Origin: Larkinella punicea
GTDB taxonomy: Bacteria > Bacteroidota > Bacteroidia > Cytophagales > Spirosomataceae
Direction: 5' to 3'
Length of the DNA: 64,000 bases
Assembly: GCF_003334855.1 (NCBI RefSeq)
Contig: NZ_QOWE01000003.1
Span: forward strand, 310,001 to 374,000
The notes beneath the pieces are model-generated. The model searched no databases, was not told where the DNA came from, and saw only the letters and a program-made list of their open reading frames with translations. This document shows, one piece after another, positions 49,590-57,937 of this stretch. Each line of letters starts with the position of its first letter. Position 1 is the stretch's first letter. The position numbers and the translations under genes were made by a program.

Positions 49590-51539
49590 CTAATTGTGGT
49601 CCGACAGGGTCTTCAGAAAGGCAAGCAGTGCCGATTGTTCCCGGTCCGTCAGATCAAGTTTGTCGGTCGGTAAGGTTTGGTTTTCGAGCCGGATGCCCAG
49701 TCCCCGGCCCCCGCCCTGGTTGTAAAATTCCAGTACATTCTCCAACGTTTGGTACGCACCGTTGTGCATATACGGGCTGGTTTGGACGATATTCCGCACC
49801 GTTGGTGTTTTAAAGGCATACTTTAGCGGGTCGAGCCGGAAGAGGGCATAACGACCGGGATCCGGATCAATCTGCCGGCGATTGGGTTGCACCGGAACCC
49901 CGATGACCTCCGACTCGGTTTGGGTGAAAACCGGCGGAACCGTTCCGTTGAAAAGCGGCAAGAAATGGCAGGTTCCGCATTTGGCTTTGCCCATAAAAAG
50001 ATTAAAACCGAGCCGTTCTTCGGTCGATAGAAGCGGTTTTCCGGTGCCGTTGTTTTGCTCCCGCATGGCCCGGTCGAACCGGGAATTGAGACGAACGAGG
50101 GACCGCTCGTAGGCTGCCAGGGCATTCTGGATGTGAATCGGCTCGATCGAATCCCGCAGGGTCGGGAATGCCTTTTCAAACCACGCCCGGTATACGTTGT
50201 TTTGCTGCAACGTTCGGGCCGCGTATTCCAGAGAACCGTGCATTTCGTCCACATTTTGAATGACCTCGGACGACTGATTTTCGAGCGTCTGGGCGCGTAG
50301 ATCGTAGAATTGGGCATTTTGTAAAGCCGCATTCAACAAAGTGGGCGTGTTGCGCCGGACGAACCCGCGACCCGACAAGCTGGCATTTTTGGGTAAACCG
50401 TCGGTGAAGGCTTTATCGGGTTGGTGGCAACTTGCGCACGACCGTTTTCCGCCCGGCGGATCATCGCCGGCGGATAAAACCGGGTCAGAAAACAGCTTTT
50501 TGCCCAGCAGGATCTTGGCCGGATTGGAGCGCGTAGCGACCGTCGGGGCGTAGAAATCCGGATTGAAAGCGTTGGTGTCGAACAACGTTTTGGCGTCGGT
50601 CCGCAAGGCCCGAATCTCGTTAAAGGGTTGGATATTGCGCTGTTGCTGGAACGCCAGCACCTGTGTGGAAAGTGGATTGGCAAATTCCGTGATGAACTGA
50701 AACCGGTCGAACGTGTTGAAGTCGGAAGCCTGGTTCAAATGCTTTTCAGTGCTTTGAAGGATTTGAACCAACCGGTAAAAATCCGGTGTCTTCGTGTTAT
50801 AAAAGGACAAATAGGTGCTGAGTGTGTGAACCGAAGTTGCCGCTTCAGGCAAGGCATTTAGACAGCGGGGGGTGTCGAAACCGCTGATTCCGAGCGTGAT
50901 GATTCGAAAAATTTGAAGTCGAAGCGCGTCGAATACATGAGCGTCGGTTAGATCGGTATCTTTTTCAAAATCCGCATACCGCACCAGTTCGCGCCGGAGT
51001 TTTTTGATTTCACGAATGAGATCATTGCGTCGGCGCACGTCAAATTCCGGAAAAATCAACTCTTCAATCACCTGCAAACCGCCGGGTTCCGAAATGCGGT
51101 TGTCTTCGGCTTCAATTTCGGGCAGGGGCGGCCCGTTGACCAGCCGGGTAGTAGCCGGCAAATAATACTCCGCAAACGGCTCCAGCTTTTTATAGGCCCG
51201 GCGGCAGGCCAGAAAAGCGGTTTTCATCGAATCGGCTGAGGCACTGCGTTCGGCCAGCGGCAAAAACCGGGTTTCGATCAGGGCACGAAATACCGCCAGA
51301 TCATGGGAGAACTGCTGTTTTACGCGTTCCGTTGCCGCAACTGGTTTCGCAGTCGGTGAGTCCAGGTAATTGAGGAGAAAGACACCTGTGAAAGTTGTGA
51401 GCAGGAAAAGCCCCCAACCCCCTAAAGGGGACTTGAACTCACCGATTTTTGAGCCCCCTTTAGGGGGTTGGGGGCTTTTATTTCGGAACACCGCGTACAA
51501 TGACAATCTGACCGCCTTCGCCCATATTCCCAATCGCAT
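49590..51539 (-). CDS. Di-heme cytochrome c peroxidase with imelysin-like N-terminal domain
   Basis: About 649 residues if it starts at the ATG at 51539 (or 662 from 51578). A helical imelysin-like domain (VKQQFSHDLAVFRALIETRF to about residue 300) precedes the peroxidase domain, which carries two heme sites: CASCHQPDKAF and CGTCHFLPLF. MHNGAYQTLENVLEFYNQGG is also a family motif. It reduces peroxide, or oxidises a substrate, in the periplasm. The N-terminus is odd: both possible starts lie inside the 3' end of the PhoX gene, and the residues KSPQPPKGGSKIGEF come from a palindromic element at 51406-51479 ahead of the signal-anchor LFLLTTFTGVFLLNYL. The original start was probably displaced. 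Confidence 0.82.
   Translation of the reverse strand: MRLGIWAKAVRLSLYAVFRNKSPQPPKGGSKIGEFKSPLGGWGLFLLTTFTGVFLLNYLDSPTAKPVAATERVKQQFSHDLAVFRALIETRFLPLAERSASADSMKTAFLACRRAYKKLEPFAEYYLPATTRLVNGPPLPEIEAEDNRISEPGGLQVIEELIFPEFDVRRRNDLIREIKKLRRELVRYADFEKDTDLTDAHVFDALRLQIFRIITLGISGFDTPRCLNALPEAATSVHTLSTYLSFYNTKTPDFYRLVQILQSTEKHLNQASDFNTFDRFQFITEFANPLSTQVLAFQQQRNIQPFNEIRALRTDAKTLFDTNAFNPDFYAPTVATRSNPAKILLGKKLFSDPVLSAGDDPPGGKRSCASCHQPDKAFTDGLPKNASLSGRGFVRRNTPTLLNAALQNAQFYDLRAQTLENQSSEVIQNVDEMHGSLEYAARTLQQNNVYRAWFEKAFPTLRDSIEPIHIQNALAAYERSLVRLNSRFDRAMREQNNGTGKPLLSTEERLGFNLFMGKAKCGTCHFLPLFNGTVPPVFTQTESEVIGVPVQPNRRQIDPDPGRYALFRLDPLKYAFKTPTVRNIVQTSPYMHNGAYQTLENVLEFYNQGGGRGLGIRLENQTLPTDKLDLTDREQSALLAFLKTLSDHN
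51406..51479. repeat. Palindromic element family B (inside the peroxidase N-terminus)
   Basis: Arms 51406-51434 and 51451-51479 pair over about 29 bases (AAAAGCCCCCAACCCCCTAA and complement). It resembles family A in layout (C-runs, CTAAAGGGG, ACTT) but has its own sequence. Its right edge coincides with the TAA stop of the PhoX gene. It is translated, on the minus strand, as KSPQPPKG and PLGGWGL. Confidence 0.85.
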
Positions 51540-52965
51540 TGTCGTAGATATTGACGTCTTTGGTAATCGCGCTGCCATCCGCGTTGATGAATTTGGTATC
51601 GCGCCAGGTGTGCGGTTGCAGGTTGATCAGGAACGTATTCGGAACACCCACCACGTCCGAAATGTCGGTCATCGCGCCGTATTCCCAGGTGCTAATGCCC
51701 TGATGGCCAATAATGTTGTATTTGCGCTGGAAGTCGCCATCGTTTCGGCGGTGGTTCATTTCCAGAAACGGTTTGAGCTGTTTGGTGGTGATGCCGTATT
51801 GCCAGATGCGTCCGTCGTGGTCGGGCGTCGAAATCGGCGCGTCGCCATCTTCCCCGATGTATACGAAATTCTCGGTGACGCAGATGTTGTCCGGATTGAT
51901 CAGGCTCTTGCCTGGATTGGAATATCCTTCGGCCACAAACGACAATTGCCCTTTCAGCGGATTGCCGGCGTCCAGTTCCAGGCGGTAAATGCGGCCCCAC
52001 TGTACCCGGTCGCTGGCATGAGAGCCGGTTACCGCAAAATACAGTTCACGTCCGTTGGCCGCGCTGCCTTTCCGGTAGTCGATGTCCTCGACCCGCGCAA
52101 ACTGAATGGCATTTTTTTCCAGTTGCTGCGCGGCAATCTGGACACCCGTGGCGGTTTTTGCGTTGTCGATTTCCACAAATTCGACCTCATACCGCTGGTC
52201 GGCCTGCATGGTTTTTTCGATGGGGTCCTGGTTGGTCCGGCGGAGGGTGTAGAGTTTTCCGTTTTGGAGGTCGCCGGGCGTGGTGGAAACATACATCGTC
52301 ACCTGCCCATTGCCTTCATCTTCGGTCAACAGCACCACGGTTTTGTTGGGATACGAGCCTTTCGGCAAAGGAAGCGCATTTTCGAACGACGCTTTTCCCA
52401 GCGCCGGGAGCGTCCGGTTGCCGTTCTTTTTATCAACCGCACCCAACGGATCGATGGCGTGAACCCGACCTTCCGCGTCGCTCTCGCCAGCCGTCAGGTA
52501 GAGCGGTCCAAAACCGTGTTCGGCCGGGGTGGCCAGCGTGGCCGAACAAAGCCGCCAGAGTCCTCCTTCGGCATCGACAAGGTATTCGCCTTTGATCGGT
52601 TTGAAGGTTTTGTCCAGATAAACGCGGGAAACCGACCGGATCATCTCGTGGTTCGTGATCAGCACATAGCCGTCGCCCGCCGAATTTTTCAATAAACCCG
52701 CCCCATCAGGTTGTCCGGCAAATATGAAATCGGGTGATTGTTCCAGTTGATCGGAACTGCCGATGAGCGGCAGAATTTCCAGGCTTTCAAAACCGGGCAG
52801 GGCCTTTACCAGCGGGGGCGTGGTCGAATGGGCTTTCAGTTCCACCTCGGTCCCGGTGGTCGGCGTGGTTCCGGTTTTTCCTTCTTTCTGACACCCTGCC
52901 CATCCAGGCGCTGAAAGAAGAATAACGATTTGGATGAAAGAGCAAAACCGGCTGAACGTTGACAT
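51478..52965 (-). CDS. PhoX/DUF839-family lipoprotein
   Basis: A 495-residue lipoprotein; the lipobox is in LSAPGWAGC (about Cys25). The PhoX-type beta-propeller shows AGLLKNSAGDGYVLITNHEMIRS, FVYIGEDGDAPISTPDHDGRIW and VEFVEIDNAK. PhoX enzymes are calcium/iron-dependent alkaline phosphatases that release phosphate from organic esters; related DUF839 proteins are of unknown activity. The stop lies at the border of the family B palindrome, and the peroxidase gene follows, so the two look like one operon. A -7 box lies at 52983-52990. Confidence 0.85.
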   Translation of the reverse strand: MSTFSRFCSFIQIVILLSAPGWAGCQKEGKTGTTPTTGTEVELKAHSTTPPLVKALPGFESLEILPLIGSSDQLEQSPDFIFAGQPDGAGLLKNSAGDGYVLITNHEMIRSVSRVYLDKTFKPIKGEYLVDAEGGLWRLCSATLATPAEHGFGPLYLTAGESDAEGRVHAIDPLGAVDKKNGNRTLPALGKASFENALPLPKGSYPNKTVVLLTEDEGNGQVTMYVSTTPGDLQNGKLYTLRRTNQDPIEKTMQADQRYEVEFVEIDNAKTATGVQIAAQQLEKNAIQFARVEDIDYRKGSAANGRELYFAVTGSHASDRVQWGRIYRLELDAGNPLKGQLSFVAEGYSNPGKSLINPDNICVTENFVYIGEDGDAPISTPDHDGRIWQYGITTKQLKPFLEMNHRRNDGDFQRKYNIIGHQGISTWEYGAMTDISDVVGVPNTFLINLQPHTWRDTKFINADGSAITKDVNIYDNAIGNMGEGGQIVIVRGVPK

Positions 52966-52982
52966 GGAGTGGGGCTGTTTAG

Positions 52983-52990
52983 CAAATATA
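52983..52990 (-). promoter_or_regulatory. -7 box upstream of the PhoX-like gene
   Basis: On the minus strand TATATTTG, 17 bases before the ATG at 52965. No TTTG is seen at -33. The short leader fits Bacteroidota genes without Shine-Dalgarno sites. Confidence 0.4.
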
Positions 52991-53040
52991 CTTAATTTTT
53001 ATTTTGCCTCGCACCGTTACTCCGGGCTCCCGATTCCGTC

Positions 53041-54174
53041 TTGATTAAAACCCTGAATGAGCAGCCTGTGAATCAACCTGAATTATTTTACCAATCGGCT
53101 TTGACATCCGTACCCGGTGTGGGCGACGTATTGATTCGTCAACTGATGAGTTATTGCGGCTCGGCTTCCGAGGTTTTTCGGTCTCCCCTGTCGAAATTGA
53201 GGAAAACACCCGGCGTGGGGGAGGTGATTGCCCGCGCCATTTTGCACCCGGACGTGTTGCGGGAAGCGGAACAGACGCAGCAGCGGTGCGAAAAGCTGGG
53301 GATTCAGCAGTTATTCTATACCGACAAGGCGTATCCGGCCCGCCTGAAAGCCCTCTACGACTCTCCGGCGATGCTGTATTTTCAGGGCAGCGCCAACCTG
53401 AATGCTCCCCGCACGATTGGCATTGTCGGAACGCGGCAGGCCACCGACTATGGACGGCGAATCACGGAGGAACTGATTCAGGCGGTGCAGCCCTACCAGC
53501 CGCTGGTGATCAGTGGGCTGGCCTACGGCATCGACATTGCCGCCCACCGGGCCAGTTTGGTCAATGGCCTGCCGACGGTGGGTGTCATGGCCAGCGGTAT
53601 TGATATCGTCTATCCGTATGTTCACAAGAAAACCGCGCAGGAGATGGTGCTGCTGGGCGGTTTGCTGACCGAAAACCGCCCCGGCGTCAAGCCCGACGCC
53701 CGCTTGTTTCCGGCCCGAAACCGCATCATCGCGGGTTTGAGTGATGCCATTATTATCGTGGAAGCGGCCACCAAAGGGGGGGCTTTGATCACGGCGGAAT
53801 ATGCCAACAACTACCACCGGGAGGTTTTTGCGGTACCCGGCCACCTGAATCAGACATTTTCGCAGGGCTGCAACAAGCTGATTCGGGAAAACAAAGCGCA
53901 GATTTATACCAAACCGGAGGATGTGATTGAAGCCCTGAACTGGGATCAGCCGGTGAGCAAAACCGCTCCGATCGACAAAACCGCCCTGGCCCTGGAATTT
54001 ACGGAAGAAGAAAGTCAGATTCTGGCGCTCTTTCGTCAAAAGCCCGACTGGCACATCGACGAGCTTAGTTGGCGAACGCAGATTCACATTGGCAAACTGG
54101 CGTCACTGCTGCTGAACCTGGAGTTTAGAGGAATGGTCAGGACGCTGCCCGGGAAGAAATACCAGTTGAATTAA
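53041..54174 (+). CDS. dprA: DNA-processing protein DprA
   Basis: A 377-residue DprA/Smf protein. An N-terminal helix-hairpin-helix-like region (TSVPGVGDVLIRQLMSYCGS and KLRKTPGVGEVIARAI) precedes the extended Rossmann domain (IGIVGTRQATDYGRRITEEL, SGLAYGIDIAAHRASL, PARNRIIAGLSDAIIIVEA). A C-terminal winged helix ends LEFRGMVRTLPGKKYQLN. It binds incoming single-stranded DNA and loads RecA during natural transformation. The start is either the TTG at 53041 or the in-frame GTG at 53068, just before NQPELFYQSALTSVPG; the latter matches usual N-termini better. Confidence 0.95.
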   Translation: MIKTLNEQPVNQPELFYQSALTSVPGVGDVLIRQLMSYCGSASEVFRSPLSKLRKTPGVGEVIARAILHPDVLREAEQTQQRCEKLGIQQLFYTDKAYPARLKALYDSPAMLYFQGSANLNAPRTIGIVGTRQATDYGRRITEELIQAVQPYQPLVISGLAYGIDIAAHRASLVNGLPTVGVMASGIDIVYPYVHKKTAQEMVLLGGLLTENRPGVKPDARLFPARNRIIAGLSDAIIIVEAATKGGALITAEYANNYHREVFAVPGHLNQTFSQGCNKLIRENKAQIYTKPEDVIEALNWDQPVSKTAPIDKTALALEFTEEESQILALFRQKPDWHIDELSWRTQIHIGKLASLLLNLEFRGMVRTLPGKKYQLN

Positions 54175-54214
54175 TGGCTGGTTTGCAGTAAAAATTGTGA
54201 ATTTCAAATGTAAA

Positions 54215-54591
54215 ATCAGTAGTGTACGAAGGATGCATTTTTTTCCACCCTCTTTGGCTGTTGGCGTAGAACGATCTTTAGAATGGTTTTTTCTGATACT
54301 GTAACGCGAATGCGGGGTGGTTGGCCGCGTAGCGGACGGATGTTTGTAACGAAAAGACTACCCGGTTCCTCCCGCGTGCCTTTGGGTACGCAACAGGCAG
54401 GTGCAGGTGATTGCGTACCCAAAGGCACGCGGGCTTTCTTGATGGCACACTGTGGCTACAAACATCCGTCCGCTACGCGGCCACCCACCCCTCATTTGCG
54501 TTTGCATCGACAAGCGTTTGCAAAATCGTGACCAAAAAAGGGAAGGAAAAACGGTTTACCAATCATTTTAAATCCTTCGTACAGTTCTGAT
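54215..54591. repeat. Outermost inverted repeat enclosing family D copy 2
   Basis: ATCAGTAGTGTACGAAGGAT at 54215-54234 pairs with 54572-54591 (18 of 20 bases). Everything between, including the palindrome at 54303-54502, lies inside this hairpin. It is found in the 506-base gap between convergent dprA and the DUF4394 gene; no other gene is seen there. Confidence 0.75.
54303..54502. repeat. Palindromic element family D, copy 2
   Basis: The outer arms 54303-54348 and 54457-54502 are 46-base reverse complements with three mismatches, containing GCCGCGTAGCGGACGGATGT. Inside, TGCCTTTGGGTACGCAA (54378 onward) pairs with TTGCGTACCCAAAGGCACGC. Between the inner and outer pairs the right arm has diverged (GGCTTTCTTGATGGCACACT), unlike the perfect copy at 35661-35783. 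Confidence 0.85.
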
Positions 54592-54594
54592 GTT

Positions 54595-54662
54595 AAATGA
54601 TGAATGCTAAATGTAAAAGGGGGTTTCCAATCCGAAACTTTTACATTTAGCATTCATCATTT
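54595..54662. repeat. Inverted repeat (AAATGTAAAAG words), copy 2
   Basis: Perfect 25-base arms, 54595-54619 and 54638-54662, around an 18-base loop. Built from AAATGATGAATG and CTAAATGTAAAAG, as at 43975-44077 and 58581-58665. It lies just downstream of the DUF4394 gene stop. Confidence 0.88.
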
Positions 54663-54680
54663 GATATTTTTCATTCCCAG

Positions 54681-56264
54681 TTAAAACCCTAAGCCAATGG
54701 CAAAACCGCGTACCGTGGTCGGGAATGTTCCCAGGTTGGTGAGCGCGCCGTTGTTCAGGTTAATGGTGTACAGATTCGTGGAACTGCCCGCCGTCAACAG
54801 CGCATAGGCTTTGTTGCTGCGGCCACCAATGTCGAATCCGTTGGTGGCCGTGATGTCGATGCCCAGCGGGCTTCCACCCACCAGTGTGCCGTCATTCGGC
54901 GGAATCTGGCGGTACAGGCGGTTAGAAAAGTCGTCGAGGTCATACAAAACCGTTGTCGTTGCGCCCTGAACGTTGTTCGAATAGGCAGCCGCCCGCACCG
55001 AAGGGCGATCAACCGCCGTGGGACCATAATTGAGCGGTTTGTCGACACTAACGTTCCCATTTGTCGGATCAATCCGCAGGTTCTGACCCGAGTTGCTGAT
55101 CACCCGAATCCGGTCGACGGTTGGGTTGAAATCGAAACCGTAGTCACTGCCCGTCAACATCGGCGTGAACGCGCCGGAACCCACCACGGTAAGCTGGGCG
55201 TTATTGGTGCCGGCCGGATACGAAATGGTGTAAATGCGGCTGGAATTTCCCAGCGCGTAGAGTTGCCCCGTTGCCGGACGCATGTCGATACCGCGAATCG
55301 TTTCGCCCGGTTGTAGTCCGGTAATGTTACGCTGAACGGGTCGGATGTCGAAGGGATCGAAAATCAGCAGGTCGTTGCCACTCACGGCGTAAGCGACGGC
55401 ATCCGTCGGAATGGCCAGCCCGATGTAGGTTCTGGAACCCAGATCGCCCAGCTTCTGGATGGCACCCGTGGTAAGGTTTACGTTGCCCAACTCGGCTTTA
55501 CCGCCCACCCAGTAGGCCAGCAGGGCATGGCTGTTGTCGGACGAAATGTCAAAACCGGCACTGCCCGTGATGTCTTTTCCTAGGGGGCCGACGTTGACGA
55601 GCGTTCCGTTGTTGGGCGGAATCTGGGAATAGAGACGATCCGAAACCGGATCGATGTCATACAAAACGGTGCTGCTCGAAACGCCCTTGCTGTTGGTGTA
55701 CGCCACCGCCGAAATCGCCGGACTCATTCCACCGTTGATGTTTCCGTCCTGCCCACCGGTCTGGAGCAAGCCCGTATTGGGATTGAGCCGAAGGTTTTGG
55801 CCGGTACTGGTCACCAGCCGGATGAGGTCGACGGTCGGGTTGAAGTCAAAAGCGACCGAAGCCCCGTCGGCGATGGCGGGGGAGAAAGGGTCCACACTTA
55901 CCGAACGTGCTACCCCCGTTTCCTGATTGATGACGTAAACGCGGCTGGTACTACCCAGCCCATAGAGCTGCCCTGTTGCCGGGCGGAAGTCGATGGCCAG
56001 GATTTTTTCGTTTTCTTTCAAACCCGTAATCTCGGTGTCCGACAGGTTCGCCATCGGGTTCATAACGGTCTTCTTGTTCAACCGGTTGTTGTCCGTCAAA
56101 GCAAAAAACGAAAGTTCTGTCGCGCTTTCACGGGCACTGCTGTGTTTGGTAGCATCGGGGCTCAGGGCGCTTTCGGGTGACGTACATGCGTTCACACCCA
56201 CCATCAGGCCCAGTACCCACGCGCCTGCCGGTAGGCGAAATCCTCCTTTTTTAGTCGTACTCAT
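54681..56264 (-). CDS. DUF4394 lipoprotein with duplicated domain
   Basis: A 527-residue lipoprotein; the lipobox is in MVGVNACTSPES (Cys27). The mature part is two tandem DUF4394 domains of about 230 residues. Each begins FFALTDNN- or AVSGNDLLIFD-like and shows parallel words such as RPATGQLYGLGSTSRVYVIN and RPATGQLYALGNSSRIYTIS, then VDLIRLVTSTGQNLRLNP and VDRIRVISNSGQNLRIDP, and finally DIDPVSDRLYSQIPPNNGTL and DLDDFSNRLYRQIPPNDGTL. The pattern suggests a beta-propeller. The function of DUF4394 is unknown. It is transcribed alone and ends at the hairpin at 54595-54662. Confidence 0.85.
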   Translation of the reverse strand: MSTTKKGGFRLPAGAWVLGLMVGVNACTSPESALSPDATKHSSARESATELSFFALTDNNRLNKKTVMNPMANLSDTEITGLKENEKILAIDFRPATGQLYGLGSTSRVYVINQETGVARSVSVDPFSPAIADGASVAFDFNPTVDLIRLVTSTGQNLRLNPNTGLLQTGGQDGNINGGMSPAISAVAYTNSKGVSSSTVLYDIDPVSDRLYSQIPPNNGTLVNVGPLGKDITGSAGFDISSDNSHALLAYWVGGKAELGNVNLTTGAIQKLGDLGSRTYIGLAIPTDAVAYAVSGNDLLIFDPFDIRPVQRNITGLQPGETIRGIDMRPATGQLYALGNSSRIYTISYPAGTNNAQLTVVGSGAFTPMLTGSDYGFDFNPTVDRIRVISNSGQNLRIDPTNGNVSVDKPLNYGPTAVDRPSVRAAAYSNNVQGATTTVLYDLDDFSNRLYRQIPPNDGTLVGGSPLGIDITATNGFDIGGRSNKAYALLTAGSSTNLYTINLNNGALTNLGTFPTTVRGFAIGLGF

Positions 56265-56343
56265 GTTTCAAATCGTTTTAAAAAGGTTGAATGGAATGAT
56301 AGGATATTGACAGTCATACGAATGAAGACGGTCATTTAGATTT

Positions 56344-56370
56344 CCATATCGTAACATTCTTACGATATGG
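56344..56370. repeat. Short perfect hairpin upstream of the DUF4394 gene
   Basis: CCATATCGTAA, loop CATTC, TTACGATATGG: an 11-base perfect inverted repeat 80 bases upstream of the DUF4394 start and 93 bases downstream of the Wzi-like stop. It has no T-run, so an operator or processed end fits better than a terminator. Confidence 0.55.
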
Positions 56371-56462
56371 CCCCGGCAGGAGAAGGTAAATTGATAATAA
56401 TGAGAAGATTATGTAGGCAGCGGTGGAGAAAAATAATACTACGGTAAAGTTGAAACCGGCGA

Positions 56463-57926
56463 TTACCAGCTTTTTTTAACAGACATATACATGCCCGTTT
56501 GAGTCGGATATAACGCGCCCTGATCCAGGGCAAAAGAGGCTGAGAGAAAGGTGTTGGAAAGCCGGGGTAGGGGAACCTGAGCCGCCAGAAGGGCTGAAAA
56601 CTGCTCGAAACGGGGAGAATACGGCAGATTGTAGGTGCCGTAGTTGCGGCTGAACGACGCCCGCGCATTGAGTTGAATCCGGTATAGAATTCCTTCGAGA
56701 CCAAGATACCAGACATTGACCCGGTTATTGGGGAAGAAGCCGCCCCCGGTATATTGCTGTACGCGGACGGTGTAGTCGGCCCGGGGGGCGATGAAGGGCG
56801 TGCCGATGGTTCGGCCAAAATACGACCAGCCTTCCCGGTACTGACCGTGGTTAAAATAATTGTCTGCCCCCTGATACTGAGCCGTCTGGTCGAAAACCGC
56901 ACCACTCTGATTGGTCATCGGGAGCCACTCCACCACGGCGGCATTCCACCGGAACCGGGGGTTTGGGGTGGCGGTTTTATTCCGAAAACGGAGGCCCCAC
57001 AACCCGTCGGGAAAGTTGAGGTAAACGATTCCGCTGACGTCTTCGTAAAAATGCTGGTAGTAGAACAAGGTGCTTAACCGGGAGGTCGTCCATTCCAGGG
57101 CGTAGTCGATGGAACCCAGGTGATTGCCGACCCGGTTTTCGCCGTCGAAGGCGGTTTGCTGGCTATTAGTGAGTTCTTTGGGATAAAGCCCGAAAATGAG
57201 CCCTGTATAATCCCGGAATGAGGAAGGCAACTTGCCATTCACTGCGAATGAAGTGCCTTTCAGGTAATCGGCATGGCCGCCCCACTGCACCTGGTGATTC
57301 ATTCCCACGTAAAACTTCACTTTCCAGTGCGGTTTTCCGAAGCGGCCGTAGAGGTATTTCTGGTGGAGATACGCGCCTTTGATGTAGGGTGCATTAAACC
57401 AGCCGTGGGCATACCCCAGCCGGAAAGCCACCAGTTTTTTCAGAAAACCGATCGGCACGAAGTCGGGCGTGTGGAACTGCACTTTCGGAATGGGCAGCGC
57501 ATTGGCCGACCAGGCCACAAAACCGGACGTCAGCGTGGTGTCGCCGATGCCATATTGCTCACGCCGACGGCCTGCCCAGAGTTCAAATTTCCCCAGCCGA
57601 ACTTTGGCGTATAATTCCGGGAGAATAAACTGACTGCTTTTGCCCACATTGACAGCCGCATAGCCACCGACGCCCCAGTCAAACCGGTGGTGGTTCGTGT
57701 AAACCGTATCGGTGCGGTAGTCGCGGCTCACGTGTCCCCGCAAGGTCGCAAACGGGCCTTGCAGCGGTACGATACCGTATTGATTGGTACGGAGCCAGAA
57801 CGGCGTCTGGCGGGTCGCTGCGCCCATACCCCCGAGTTCGAGGTCGGCCTGAACAGGGAGTGATTCCTGCGCCAGGGCCGACGTTGCCAGCAGCCAGCCC
57901 AATGCCAAACAAAAGAGCCGTCTCAT
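56463..57926 (-). CDS. Capsule assembly Wzi-like outer membrane protein 2
   Basis: A 487-residue paralogue of the protein at 47282, with the same words: signal peptide (MRRLFCLALGWLLATSALA), RQTPFWLRTNQYGIVP, LGKFELWAGRRREQYGIGD and NYFNHGQYREGWSYFGRTIG. It should form an 18-strand outer membrane barrel. It begins 11 bases after pyrE, so it is probably cotranscribed with it, although no functional link is known. The duplicated Wzi genes may bind different surface polysaccharides. Confidence 0.85.
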   Translation of the reverse strand: MRRLFCLALGWLLATSALAQESLPVQADLELGGMGAATRQTPFWLRTNQYGIVPLQGPFATLRGHVSRDYRTDTVYTNHHRFDWGVGGYAAVNVGKSSQFILPELYAKVRLGKFELWAGRRREQYGIGDTTLTSGFVAWSANALPIPKVQFHTPDFVPIGFLKKLVAFRLGYAHGWFNAPYIKGAYLHQKYLYGRFGKPHWKVKFYVGMNHQVQWGGHADYLKGTSFAVNGKLPSSFRDYTGLIFGLYPKELTNSQQTAFDGENRVGNHLGSIDYALEWTTSRLSTLFYYQHFYEDVSGIVYLNFPDGLWGLRFRNKTATPNPRFRWNAAVVEWLPMTNQSGAVFDQTAQYQGADNYFNHGQYREGWSYFGRTIGTPFIAPRADYTVRVQQYTGGGFFPNNRVNVWYLGLEGILYRIQLNARASFSRNYGTYNLPYSPRFEQFSALLAAQVPLPRLSNTFLSASFALDQGALYPTQTGMYMSVKKSW

Positions 57927-57937
57927 CGGCTATGGGG

